Translations under genes and position numbers: made by a program
Shown: positions 11,291 through 21,761 of the stretch, piece by piece
Layout: each line of letters begins with the position of its first letter
How positions within the stretch are numbered: position 1 is the stretch's first letter
Assembly (NCBI GenBank): GCA_963942565.1
Contig: OZ012690.1
Coordinates: forward strand, 37,391,552-37,455,551
DNA: 64,000 nucleotides
Direction of reading: 5' to 3'
Source: Maea johnstoni
Taxonomy: Eukaryota; Annelida; Polychaeta; Spionida; Magelonidae
Notes under the pieces: generated by a model
Told to the model about the DNA's origin: nothing
Seen by the model: only the letters and a program-made list of their open reading frames with translations
The model's database searches: none

Positions 11291-13205
11291 GCAAATACTA
11301 ATACATACCATTGGCATTCAAAAAGGTGCTGATCTTTTAGTATATAATTTTTTTAACAGAGCATTTTTGGAAACTCTTCATAGAAGAAATGTTGAAATTT
11401 TACACTGCTGAAAAATCGCCTTTAAAGAGTTTGCGAATTTATGCTTTATTTCAAAGATATTTTCAAAACTGCATTTGTAACGATTTCCTGGCATAGATGA
11501 GTTACAGCCAAGGTAGGCTGCCAGCATGAAAGGAAGACAATTAAAGAGGTTCATTAAGAGGGATTAGGTTAATCTGTGAGCAGGAAGTTCCTGCTCAGTG
11601 TTACGCAGGGCTCAGGGTATTAAAAACCTAGCTTAATTATGGTCAAAAATAATGATGTAAGCACCTAAGACCATCCTGATACCCTAACACAATGCCTCAT
11701 CCAAGTGTGCCCTCTGGCAGCCTGTTATCTGAAGAGGACTAGTGTCAATGCTAAACCTATTGTACGTAGCAAAGCTATCTATAGCCATCCCTCAACAATA
11801 CTTGAGTGGCAAAAGTTGTTAATTTAGTAAAGGCAGCTTATGCTAACTAGTTACCTTTACAGGTTCTAAATAGCTATTACACAGGTACAGCTGCTGAGAA
11901 TAGATATTTTGGTACTTGTTTAAAAAATACCTCTATTGTATGTTAGTTATTAAGGATGCATGTCTTGTTTATTCATTTCTATTTTTTTTATGAAATATTT
12001 ATCATGTACAATATTAGCTTTCAATACAGCAATTTAAGTCACTATAGAACACATTAGCTACTTTGATGCATATGTTTTGTTTATTTTCCAATCCATACAT
12101 TGAAGGTGTATGCTAGATATATCAGTGGTCTGTTTCTATTTTCTCTTTTAAGTTCTACTATCATATTGTGATAGAGCTTTCAATACCGCAATAAAATATA
12201 TTAGTTGCTATTGACACGTTGCTTGTTTCCGAATGCATACATTGAAGGTGTATGGTATTAGTAGTCTATTTCCTCTAGTCCAGAACGATGTCAATACAAT
12301 ATACATTATAAGCCCACTTGATACTCTTTGAACTAAACTGAATGGCTTGGGCAGGAAATCAGCTAATTTCAGTCAAGTCGCCAATCTCATTAGGCATTCA
12401 ATGAGAGCTGCCCTGCTAACTCTGCATCACCTAATCTCCGCTTTAAATGCCTGCCCCAAAACCCCTTTAATCCCCCTTAACAAATTCCCAGCTAATATAA
12501 AACCACTCATTCACGATTGTATTAGTTCTGTCAAGTCCAATACTTCCACTAGAGTGGGTCCTTTCTGTGTGGGATTTAGCAATCTTGGGCTCGGGGCATG
12601 TAGGTGTGTGTGAAAGTTAACCTTACACCGATTGTAGAGTAAAAAGTATATTTTGACAGCTCAATACATAGCAGATCTATTTCCTAAGCACTATCTATAG
12701 AGGAAGCGCATATAGAATTGAACATTCAAGGGAGGATCTTCTTAAGTCCTTTGATCCTATGGAACAATAGGGCAACTGTGGGCCAAATTATCTAGTAGCA
12801 CATCATATTATTAGAAACCCACATTAGAGTTGAACCTGGGGTGAACAAATGTTTAAGATCTTGAATGGGTTGAATTGAAAGGGACTTCATAATTATTTTC
12901 AAAGAAACTGATTCCTATCTAGAATAATTACCTCAGATCAACAATTACGTACCAACAATCAATCTCTGAGAATGGACAGATTGCCTGTAGTACATTTAAA
13001 AGCATCTGTTGCATGCTGGTGTGACAATGCAACAGTTGGACATCCTTAAGTTGAACCAATCACTTTCAATACTGCTACACATTAAACCACCCCATCAGTT
13101 GAACACTCTATGCAAGAACATCGCAACTTGTATACTTACTATTTGCACAAACATATTACCAAAATAGCCAAGGAGTTTTAAGCAGCAGCAACAGAGAAGA
13201 ACATA
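11291..13205. other. AT-rich unassigned sequence with a partial repeat
   Basis: Around 11930-12300 a sentence recurs: TATGTTTTGTTTATT..CATACATTGAAGGTGTATG, with TTCAATAC.GCAAT, about 150-170 bp apart (two to three worn units). No credible gene. The 88-codon frame at 12347-12613 is not recognised. Confidence 0.4.
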
Positions 13206-13385
13206 TTAACCCATTCATGCCCAGAGTTCTCATTGACAAGTGTCATCTGAACCTATCTCTCTTTCGAAAAATAACATTACAATTCAGCATGAAATCGCAG
13301 AATATTTGAAGCAGAGTTATGGGTTTGGTATTGAAGAGTATTTCTCCTTCAAATTATTTATGAAATATACTTATGCCACAAAGAT
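13206..13385. mobile_element. MITE family B, left two thirds
   Basis: TATTAACCCATTCATGCCC start, AGAATATTTGAAGCAGAGTT arm and the complementary TTTCTCCTTCAAATTATTT. Right end not found. Confidence 0.6.
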
Positions 13386-14280
13386 AACACTAACATTGTC
13401 AGAGTGTTTTGGGTAATAGGTAAAGGTGGGGCACCACTTACCCTGTAACTGGGAGGGTGTAGCCTGTGATTGTCCTTAAATGTACCTGGGCCAGCCTGTT
13501 CGTGGGAGCCCCATCAATTCACTGCCAATTACCCGGTACCTGTGCACCTGTGTTTATCTCGTTATCTCACCTGTGGCTCCAGGCCTGCTGATGGTGTCAT
13601 GACATGCAAGACACACCTGAGAAACACTTCATTTCTGACACTCCACCAACGGTGACTGGCTATATTGGAACAATTACGCCATACTCAAATACCATTCTCA
13701 TGACTAGCAAAGGTTAACCCTTCACTCTGGTTTGCATAACTTCTGGAGACTATGATGTGAACCATTGGGTATAACATTGATTCTCGACTGCATGCTGCAG
13801 TCTCTCCCACTGCTACTGGTCCTTATAAATTCAAATTTGGTGCTAGGCATGTGAGTAAGTTGCCAATCAATGGGGTTAGTCGGTGGTTTTCTCCGGGTAC
13901 TGCAATATACTGCATTATTTTTTCCAATCGTATTCCCTTGCCATGATAAGCGGGGACGCTCTTATATGTATGCTTGTTTAACCCTTATGCTGCTTCAAAT
14001 TCCTATTCAAATATGGTATTTGCCATTGCACCACTAGGCATTAGCAGTGGTCTCTTTTAGTCTTGATTCACAGGATCCATATCAAAAGTTCCAATCATGT
14101 AAGACCTGAAGTAGATACACTTCATTCCTCCAATCACACTGGTGGAAATACTTGTTACCATTTTTTAATCTTATTATCTTCGTAGAATACATTTAAAATA
14201 TGTAACTTTTTGATTTGCACGGGTGCCTTATCTGATACAGCATTCACGATAGAAAGCAGTGCATATCTTGTAAATGGTTT
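13386..14280. other. No gene recognised
   Basis: Slightly higher GC at 13400-13650 but no splice-bounded frame and no repeat of the main families. Confidence 0.3.
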
Positions 14281-14492
14281 TTGAATTCTCAAGGTTGTAT
14301 CTACTGTCGATAAAAAAATCCCAGATGATTGCAATTCTTTCCAACATTTCACTCTGTGACAAATGTTCGCAAATTTGTTAGATAGTTTTTGTATACTCAA
14401 GGTTTTATCTAATGTAGATCAGAAATACACAGATGATGGAATTCTTTCCAATATTTCATTCTGTGATAAATGTTCGCAAATTTGTTAGACAT
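14281..14492. repeat. Tandem duplication, 108-bp unit
   Basis: Two units (14281-14388 and 14389-14492) share TCAAGGTT.TATCTA.TGT.GAT, CAGATGAT, ATTCTTTCCAA.ATTTCA and AAATGTTCGCAAATTTGTTAGA. The copies differ at roughly one base in eight, so the duplication is not recent. Confidence 0.85.
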
Positions 14493-14976
14493 CCTCGGAT
14501 GCTCACCAGCTGTCGCCGCAAGTTCTGGTTCCACAATTTATCATCAGAAATGAGTGCAGATAGGTGTCAGGTTTCAGGATGTTTGATTACGAGCTCAAAG
14601 GAAACTGATGCCCTCTAATGATAAAGATTACTTTATCACACATATCTGAAAGGGGCGATTTAACAGCAAGGTGAGGGTAGATGAACCCTATCTGTACCCA
14701 CTGATATTATCACCCACCCCATCGAGCAGGGTATAGAAATCTCACAGCGTCAACCTAGCACCAACTCTAATACGAATTAGGAAGCTGCTAAGGTTAATGA
14801 CTTTTCAGGGCATGTTAACTTATAAATTACCTGCTATCTACAGAACTGTGAAGTTTCACAAGTGAAGATAATGGTGGTATCTTTGTCAAGTTGGCACTAA
14901 AATACTGAAGCAGTTTACACCCTGGTAATTTGGCAGTTTAACCAAATATGGGCATGTCTAATGGTTGAGGGAGCTG

Positions 14977-15200
14977 CCTAACCCATTACTGCTCACAGCA
15001 GCCAAAGGCAGCCTGAAAATTTGGGTGAAATTTTGAGAGTGAAAACTAAGTTGGAAAAATATTTCAAGGAGATGTGTTAATCACAACACTACCAACAAGT
15101 CTCCTTCAAAGATTTCATAAAGTAATCCTGAATATTCTTAGAAGAATAGCTCTATTGTACTATGAAATATTGGATTATGTCACTGTTTTAAGTAATGCTT
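14977..15200. mobile_element. MITE family B
   Basis: CCTAACCCATTACTGCTCACAGCAGCC start. Arms AAATATTTCAAGGAGATG and AAGTCTCCTTCAAAGATTT. Right end worn. Confidence 0.65.
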
Positions 15201-15467
15201 AATTTCTTTACACATTGAAAAAAAGGAGACATGGATTTATATCAAAAAGCTAGTTAGACTAATGCAAACTAATGAATCACCTGTAGTGTTACAAGGCTAG
15301 GTATCTCATTATAACATACCTTTTTTGACAATAATTCAAGACAATGAATACAAAAAAATAATACAAGTCATGAATGCTCAGCAAACTCCATCACTCACAT
15401 TCTTTTTTCTTTCATTCTTACTACTTTCATTATTATATTTATGGCCATGATGGCCATGGAGCTTATT

Positions 15468-15662
15468 ATCCCATTCATGCCTGTACCAGCCAATTAGCCT
15501 GCCTGACAATTTTGGTGATATCTTTCTATTACAAAAGCAGAATTTAGAAAATAATTGAAGGATAATAGTTTAACTGAACTCTATCCACAACTCTCCTTCA
15601 AATATTTTGAGAATCTATGCTTCATTCCAAAGTTATTTTTAAACATTTGGTAGGTTAAATGG
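15468..15662. mobile_element. MITE family B
   Basis: ATCCCATTCATGCCTGTACC start, body GACAATTTTGGTGATATC, arms AATAATTGAAGGATA and CTCTCCTTCAAATATTTTG, ends GGTAGGTTAAA. Confidence 0.7.
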
Positions 15663-15753
15663 TGGGTTATTCTGACATTCTCACTATCAGAATTTATGTA
15701 ATATCATTAGACTTGCAATCTTCATCATCTGATGGAGGGGCCTGCCTGGATAG

Positions 15754-15936
15754 TTAAATAGTCTAAGACAGTGACAATGATGAAAACCATCTGAACCCTG
15801 TCATGTTGATATTCATCGGATAGCTCTCACTAAGTACTCTCAGGTGAGTACCCAAGTGCCAGGGTTTCAATCATTTTTCAGATTTTTTGCATCATTTTGT
15901 ATTGGCCAAATTAGCCACCAGCAGCATAAGGGTTAA
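15754..15936 (+). mobile_element. MITE family A, copy 2
   Basis: Right three quarters intact: GAACCCTGTCATGTTGATATTC through AAATTAGCCACCAGCAGCATAAGGGTTAA (in parts). Left end decayed from TTAAATAG. Confidence 0.75.
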
Positions 15937-16293
15937 GTTTAAATCAGAAATGGGTTAATTTTGCTCATTAGCCCAGAACAGCATGATGCTATGTTAACAG
16001 GAGATCCTTACCAGCTTATCAGCCTGTCATCACTTACAAGCCAGAGTTAGACATGCGTAGGATTTACGACCGACTCCGCTGCTATTTTTTGGCCCTCATG
16101 AGATATGGTTTAAGAATCAGCACAATAGATAGTATTGTTCTGCTCAGACCCAGTATCAGCTCACTCAGGGACAATTACACCTTTTCAACCCCCTCAAGGC
16201 TGCTCTTCCTCTTTTTCCCCGTTTTTCTATTTCCCATTATTTCTCTGTGAAGTTTGTGATAGTTTAACTAAACATCAGTAGAATTTTTCACCA

Positions 16294-16500
16294 TTAACCC
16301 TTATGCTGCTGGTGGCTAATTTACCCAACACAAAATGATGCCAAAAACCTGAAAAATGATTGAAACCCTGGCACATGGGTACTCATCTGAGAGTTCTCAG
16401 GAAGAATAATGAATACCAACATAACAGGGTTTAGATGGTTTTCAATTTTTTTGGCATTCTTGTGCTTTGGACAAAGTTGTCTCAGCATTGGAAGGGTTAA
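16294..16500 (-). mobile_element. MITE family A, full-length copy 3
   Basis: A complete 207-bp copy in inverse orientation. TTAACCCTTATGCTGC opens it and CAGCATTGGAAGGGTTAA closes it, with TTAA at both edges. The terminal inverted repeats are short. The interior has no frame. This is the reference copy for the ends of family A. Confidence 0.85.
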
Positions 16501-17179
16501 GTAACAAATTGATAAATAAACTTCCTCCAATGAGATGGTGTATTAGATAGGATGGTCTAGATTGAATAAGCCTATTTAAACATTCAAAAAAATGATAAAT
16601 CTACAATTAAAATTAAATTGATTAAAAGTAACAGACATTTTATTCATCTTCAAAGATGATTTTATAAGGATAGTGCCCATACTTGATTTGAGGCTTAACT
16701 TACTACAAATCTTGATATTAATTGCCTTAAGATGGGTTAATCTGCAGTTTTGTTGGGTTTATCTTTGTGAATACTGTAGAGTGTAAAGATTTTTTTCAAC
16801 TACTCTTCATTGAATGAAAGTATTACATATAATAAAAACATAATTATTTGAAACCTATGCCATTCTATTATTACAGGCATGTTGAGGCTAAATGTATCTT
16901 TACAAGGTCGAAATCCCATAAGGTCATTTCTCTTCACCTGATATTGTTCAATTGATTGACAGCTGAGACTGCTAACTGACACTTATTGGATAGATGGCTT
17001 AATTAGTAATTAGGTGTTGAAGTCTCTCAATTGTTTGATATAATCAGCATTTCCGGCTGTCAGAACTCTGACCTCTGAACCAGTGACCTTTACCCTTTGA
17101 CCCAGACTGTTTCTAATTATACATTGTCTGAGCTGAAAAAATAATTATCATGTTTCATTATCATCACCTGTCTATTATG
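16501..17179. other. No feature recognised
   Basis: AT-rich; a 60-codon minus frame (16800-16982) is unremarkable. Confidence 0.3.
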
Positions 17180-17481
17180 TAACCCATTCATGCATTCTAT
17201 CCCCTGAAAAGATTGTCTGAATGTATGATAGCAAAGGCTTATGATAGTACTATCATATGTGCCTTCGATGATAGTATATAAAATAACTTGGGAATAGAAA
17301 ATAAATTCTAAAATCTTTTACAAAATTTATTTATTAACATTTAGTTCTTATTAACATTTTCCCTTGAAATATTTTCCAAATGCTGGGGGTCCATACCTAA
17401 TCTTTGTTGTCTTAATGAAACCTCAATATATGTGCGCTGTGTATGAAAATACTTTTTCTAAATTATGGGTATGAATAGGTT
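17180..17481. mobile_element. Probable expanded or interrupted MITE family B
   Basis: Opens TAACCCATTCATGCATTC and closes GGGTATGAATAGGTTATC. The interior is about 70 bp longer than usual and only partly matches (CCTTGAAATATTTTCC). Confidence 0.45.
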
Positions 17482-17815
17482 ATCAACTGTCTTGCTCAGT
17501 ATTTTGTCAACTATCCATAGAAACACCAGTGACTGGCCAGAAAATTACCTCAGTAGCAGAGAGTTTAATATTCGTCATGTCCTCCAACTTGTCACAAACC
17601 GCTGAGAAAACATTGGAGAATCATGTGATCACCAAGGCAACAGACTAGCCCGCAGCAAATGCAAACCTTGCTGGTGATTTGTTTAACATATGATAGGTTT
17701 AATCAGTTGTTCATTTCAATTACTTTTCCTTTGAGATTTATGACTAGAGGTATGGACTGCATACTAGCTCGTCATAGTTACACACCCAGCATTGAGACAC
17801 TCATGGCAGGCGACT

Positions 17816-17909
17816 CCCAAGAAATATTAATAGCAAGTTTTTTTGAGACAGTTGGTCACAGACTCCAGAAATACTGGCACCTGTTGAGTACTGCTCCCAC
17901 CCTGGGTTG
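17816..17909 (+). repeat. Left half of tandem unit X, split by LTR element
   Basis: CCCAAGAAATATTAATAGCAAG through CCACCCTGGGTTG in substance. The same text occurs uninterrupted at 25043-25136, where it runs on into GCTTTCAAGTGG. Here it is cut at GTTG and resumes at 24908 with GTTGCTTGAAAG. Confidence 0.85.
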
Positions 17910-18413
17910 TATTATAGTGGAAACCTACATTTAGGGATTTCCCACAGTACATATCCCCCAATAATCAAAACCCCATTGATATTAATTAATACCAAGTCCC
18001 TATGACCCATCCTTTCGAAGACCTCCCTTTTAGACACCCTTTGATGTAAGCTTCCCACAGTGTGAAGAACCCAGGGGTCTATCTCTAATAGCCACCAGTG
18101 GGAGATCTTAAAATAACCTCACAATCCCATCTGTTAAATGTGTATCGTGAACGTGGGAATAATACTGTCCACTCTTATATGAAATCTGATTGGGTCCCTT
18201 TATAACTAATGATATTAATCACCCCGATACCCCTTTTCTATTGGCTGGAAGACATTTGCTATCCCATCCCAGGGTTCCATATTATGTACAGTTACCCTGA
18301 AATAAAATAGTCTATCACTGACCTAGCCTAGCTTACTAGTGCTGGCTTATTCTTCATTAACTAGTCATTATTTTGTTACTAGTCAAGTCATTATAGTACC
18401 TTTCAGATTTGCC

Positions 18414-18423
18414 AGATGGCAGC
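18414..18423 (+). promoter_or_regulatory. CTCF-like word CCAGATGGCAGCAC
   Basis: AGATGGCAGC, same core as at 1986 and 8747. Motif match only. Confidence 0.35.
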
Positions 18424-18796
18424 ACTGCTGAATTCTCTTGTGGTTGTTAAGCCAGCCTAGTGTCACAGTTGTACCTATCAATAGAATCAGCTTCGAACCT
18501 GTTAAGCTGACAGCAGGAAAAAGTCTTCTGTCGAATATTCATAGTCTATTAATACCCTCCAACCACAGACCTTCATTTCTTGTAAGCACATTTCAGACCA
18601 GTGATGGGCAGTTTTATGATCCCAACATGAGCTGGGCTCACAGAGGGAAGTCCTTGATTAGGTGTGACTAATTTATAACATATGCTGGACTGTGATTGTG
18701 TAGCACGAACACAGTTGACCTGCTACATCTTAACAGATTCACCACAGTCAGGATAGTAACTTCAGGATAACATTTTAAATGCCAGCTTGACCTAAA

Positions 18797-19330
18797 ATGG
18801 ATTATACTGAGTATATTATGTCTGCAAAAGATAGAATAGGGTACAGTGAATTAAAAGATTTTCAAACTGTATGTGTGAATACCCTTATAAATGACAGAGC
18901 TTTATTCTTATCTCAACAAACTGGAATGGGTAATCTGCAGTGTATGAGCCGCTCCCACTAGCTATGGATGCATATTTAGCCAAGGGAAGTGGTCCTGGAC
19001 ATCCATCTCAACTGTCTGCTGTGCTAGTTATATCACCACTAATATCTCTAATGGAGGAGCAAACAAAGAAATTAAACAGCAAACATCTCTCGGCCCTTCA
19101 CCTTGATATGAGTGGGAATTACAGAGAAATGTCTGATTAGCAAACCCAGCTTCGTATTTACTAGCAATACTACAGGTATGACGGGCTATATTAAAATCTA
19201 GGGCATTTTATCAGCGCCTGAAAGCTGCGTACATTGATGAAAGTCATTTATATCAAAATGGTAAATATATTTTCATTCTTAATCCAGGGGCTAGGCCCAG
19301 TTTTAAGGATAAAATAAAAGTTAGAACTTA
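18797..19330 (+). pseudogene. RecQ-type DNA helicase fragment (decayed)
   Basis: Translated pieces in three successive plus frames follow the order of RecQ-family motifs. Motif 0-like GYSELKDFQ is at about 18839-18865. A Walker A region reads QQTGMG (18914-18931), where the frame shifts by a base and the invariant GKS is not intact. Motif Ia reads VISPLISLMEEQTKKLN (19027-19074), very typical of RecQ. A short FVFTS piece (near 19155), the spot where family members read SPE, comes next. Motif II reads YIDESH (19230-19247), as in the family DExH box. RecQ helicases unwind DNA 3'-5' using ATP; only about the first third of the helicase core is here. The coding frame is broken at least twice, so it cannot make an enzyme. 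It may be a retro- or transposon-captured host fragment, or part of a mobile element that carries a RecQ-like gene. No introns are evident. Confidence 0.7.
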
Positions 19331-20654
19331 ATCTTCCACAATCAGTGGATGTCTAGTTATATGTATCCTAATAACTTAATTTCAATGCTAATTAGTAGAC
19401 AACTCAGTTAGAAAAAGATGAGTGGGGAGGTGAATATTTAAGTGAATGACATATGATTAAAAAACAGTACATTGTGACAATGTACTGAATGTCATTGTCT
19501 TTACAAGTGACAAGCAGGGGAGCGGGTCATAAGTTCTCGAAGCCTCCCTCCCCTCATAGTCCATGAGACCAATATCTCCAAAAACTTTATACCCTCAGCT
19601 GTTTAGATCAGATCAGGTGCGTTTGCCCTGGAGGGCCAATTGAAGGTCGGTACCTCCCTCATTTTAGAGTTGGGGGTGACATTTTCTAAGTGGGGGTGGT
19701 ATGGACACTTGCAAATCTCTTGGATACTCCAAATTCGCTATGCTAGTCAAGTGATCAATACCAAAAATGCCTTTTTTATTCAGTTTTTTTTTTGTAAATT
19801 TTCACAAACTTTTAAGTCTTTAGTGGTTAAATGAGTACAAAACCAGCCAATATTATAAACCTAAATTACAAGCAACCTCTTATCTGCTTAATAGAATAAA
19901 AATGAGCTCCATTAGTGGGTTGACATTGATTTTACAGGACTTTTTTCCCCTATCCCTATGTAGAAAAAATAACTGAAAAATAGCTTAAAATGGTGAAAAA
20001 AGATTTTTTATCTAAAACGTTCATTTAAAAATATGGATTGCCCAGTTGCTTGAGACAACCAAATTTTACCAAAACTTGCTAAAAATCCAGTTTTAGGCAA
20101 GAAATCAGAGTTCGAATAACATTACAACTACTGAAAAGGTATTTAAAGCTATTATGTGGGACAGTAGGTGTTCTACAATTGAAATTAGTCATAGCTGGAT
20201 ACATATCAATTGTTTTATTTCAGTTCACCCCTATTCAGAAGAAAATCTAGAAAGCCAAAGGTCTCAAAATGTAGTTTTACCACAATAAATATAGTAAGTC
20301 AATGCAGGTGTGTGGTTTTAACAGGGTCAGAAGATCAGGATAAACTGCTGTTGGGGCTTAACCTGCTGTGGCTTATCAACTTGGTAGCCCAGTTGCCCGG
20401 GACTATTGAATTTTATTAAAATTTGCTTCAAATCTAAACTTGAGTGTCAGAAGTCAAGTGATTATGAGAAAGTGACCCTAAGTGCAATACTAGACCTCTT
20501 GTGACATGATGCTGTTTTCCTGTTGCTTGCATTCTTCTTGCATGATGATTTTGACCATTGGGCCATATGTGAGAGAGCCCTATCCATTATTAGAAGGACA
20601 TTTTTGTGCCACATAGGACAGTGTTGTGCCATAAATTGTTATTTTAACCAGGGC
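19331..20654. other. Unassigned part of nested insertion
   Basis: AT-rich with poly-A/T runs (19770-20010). CAACCAAATTTTACCAAAACTTG near 20055 and AACTTGGTAGCCCAGTTGCCCGGGAC near 20375 resemble each other loosely in complement. No gene found. Confidence 0.3.
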
Positions 20655-20823
20655 TCGGAATTAAGTTTTTTTTCCAGGGAGCCCAATTGTATCTAAACGT
20701 GTTGCGTATAGAAACCAGTACATCTTTTGGCTCCCTGAAGAAATTTGAGGGAGCTGCAGCCTGCAGGAGAATTCAAGGGAGCTCCGGGCTACTGGCACCC
20801 CCTAATATTTCGAGCCCTGGTAA
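20655..20823. mobile_element. Palindromic GGGAGCY element with CCAGGGCTCG ends
   Basis: CCAGGGCTCGGAATTAAG and CTAATATTTCGAGCCCTGG form imperfect terminal inverted repeats. TAA lies on each outer side (possible 3-bp target duplication). The body repeats GGGAGCC/GGGAGCT and the complement GGCTCCCT. About 169 bp. The open frames across it (20687-20978) are shadows. Confidence 0.65.
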
Positions 20824-21761
20824 CTCACAAAGACCAACACACATTGTCCACAGGGAACATTCAAACCATAAATCCAGATTATCAAACCCACCCAATAGTT
20901 CCACCAATATGCCTGAATGGGCATAATAATGGACACCTATATCCCCCCTGCCCCTCCCATACTAGCTATTTGTGGTAAATAAAAAGCCTATAAGGTTGGC
21001 ATAAAGCATTCAAACTGTTTTTGAGTTTTATCCCTACTATCCTTTCCTTGAGTGAAATATATGTGCTGTGTGCTGATCCATGGAGAGTAATGACTACAGA
21101 ACTAGATACGGACCATAAATGCCATACTTGTATTCATTGTTCCCATACCCCCATCACCCAGTTTAGAGCAGAAAATTTGTCTAAATCAAGTCAAATCTTT
21201 TTTTCATAAACTATAGAAATTGCAATCAAATAGGCAAAAACAGACGTATGTACGTGTTTAAAACAGAGATACAAACATCTTTTTCTTTAGTGGACAGAAT
21301 ATTAACCAGAGGTCTTGACACTTCTGCAATTCATTTCTATAGAGGTGATTAAGTTTGAGGAAGTGATCTTCAAGTGGTTTGGGTATGAATACCCCAGCCA
21401 CCTCCCTTGGAGATAGGCGTGGTATGAAGCCACGTGCATTCTAATGTATGCACACTCACCACAGATAATGAGCCACAAGACACCCAGGCAATGTGTCCAG
21501 GCTGAATACCAAGAACAGACATCTGGTGTGGAAATTAAGAACTAAACTGGACTCAGTTATAAAGACAGCGAGCATTATAAGAGAGCAAGCAATATACAGA
21601 AAACCAAATGTATTCAGCCTGGTATCGAGGCTATCACTGACCCTAAAAGACTGATGACTCCTTGTGACTTACTAAGTGGTAGGCTACCCACTCTGTAGCA
21701 CTACCACAGATGGTACAGAAATGTAAGAAGTTGTAGGCTACCCCTCAGTAGCCCTACAACA

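Larger units (their letters stand above)
18324..21642. mobile_element. 3.3-kb insertion splitting the 5' LTR
   Basis: The 12-mer CTATCACTGACC occurs once in the 3' LTR but twice in the 5' LTR, at 18312-18323 and 21631-21642. The sequence between is foreign to the LTR. This looks like a 12-bp target-site duplication. The inserted DNA starts TAGCCTAGCTTACTAG and ends GGTATCGAGG; I see no terminal inverted repeat and no poly-A. It carries a RecQ-type helicase remnant (18797-19330), a CTCF-like word at 18414, a palindromic CCAGGGCTCG element (20655-20823), and a TATAAA followed by AGACAGCGAGC near 21560. Element type unknown. Confidence 0.6.
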
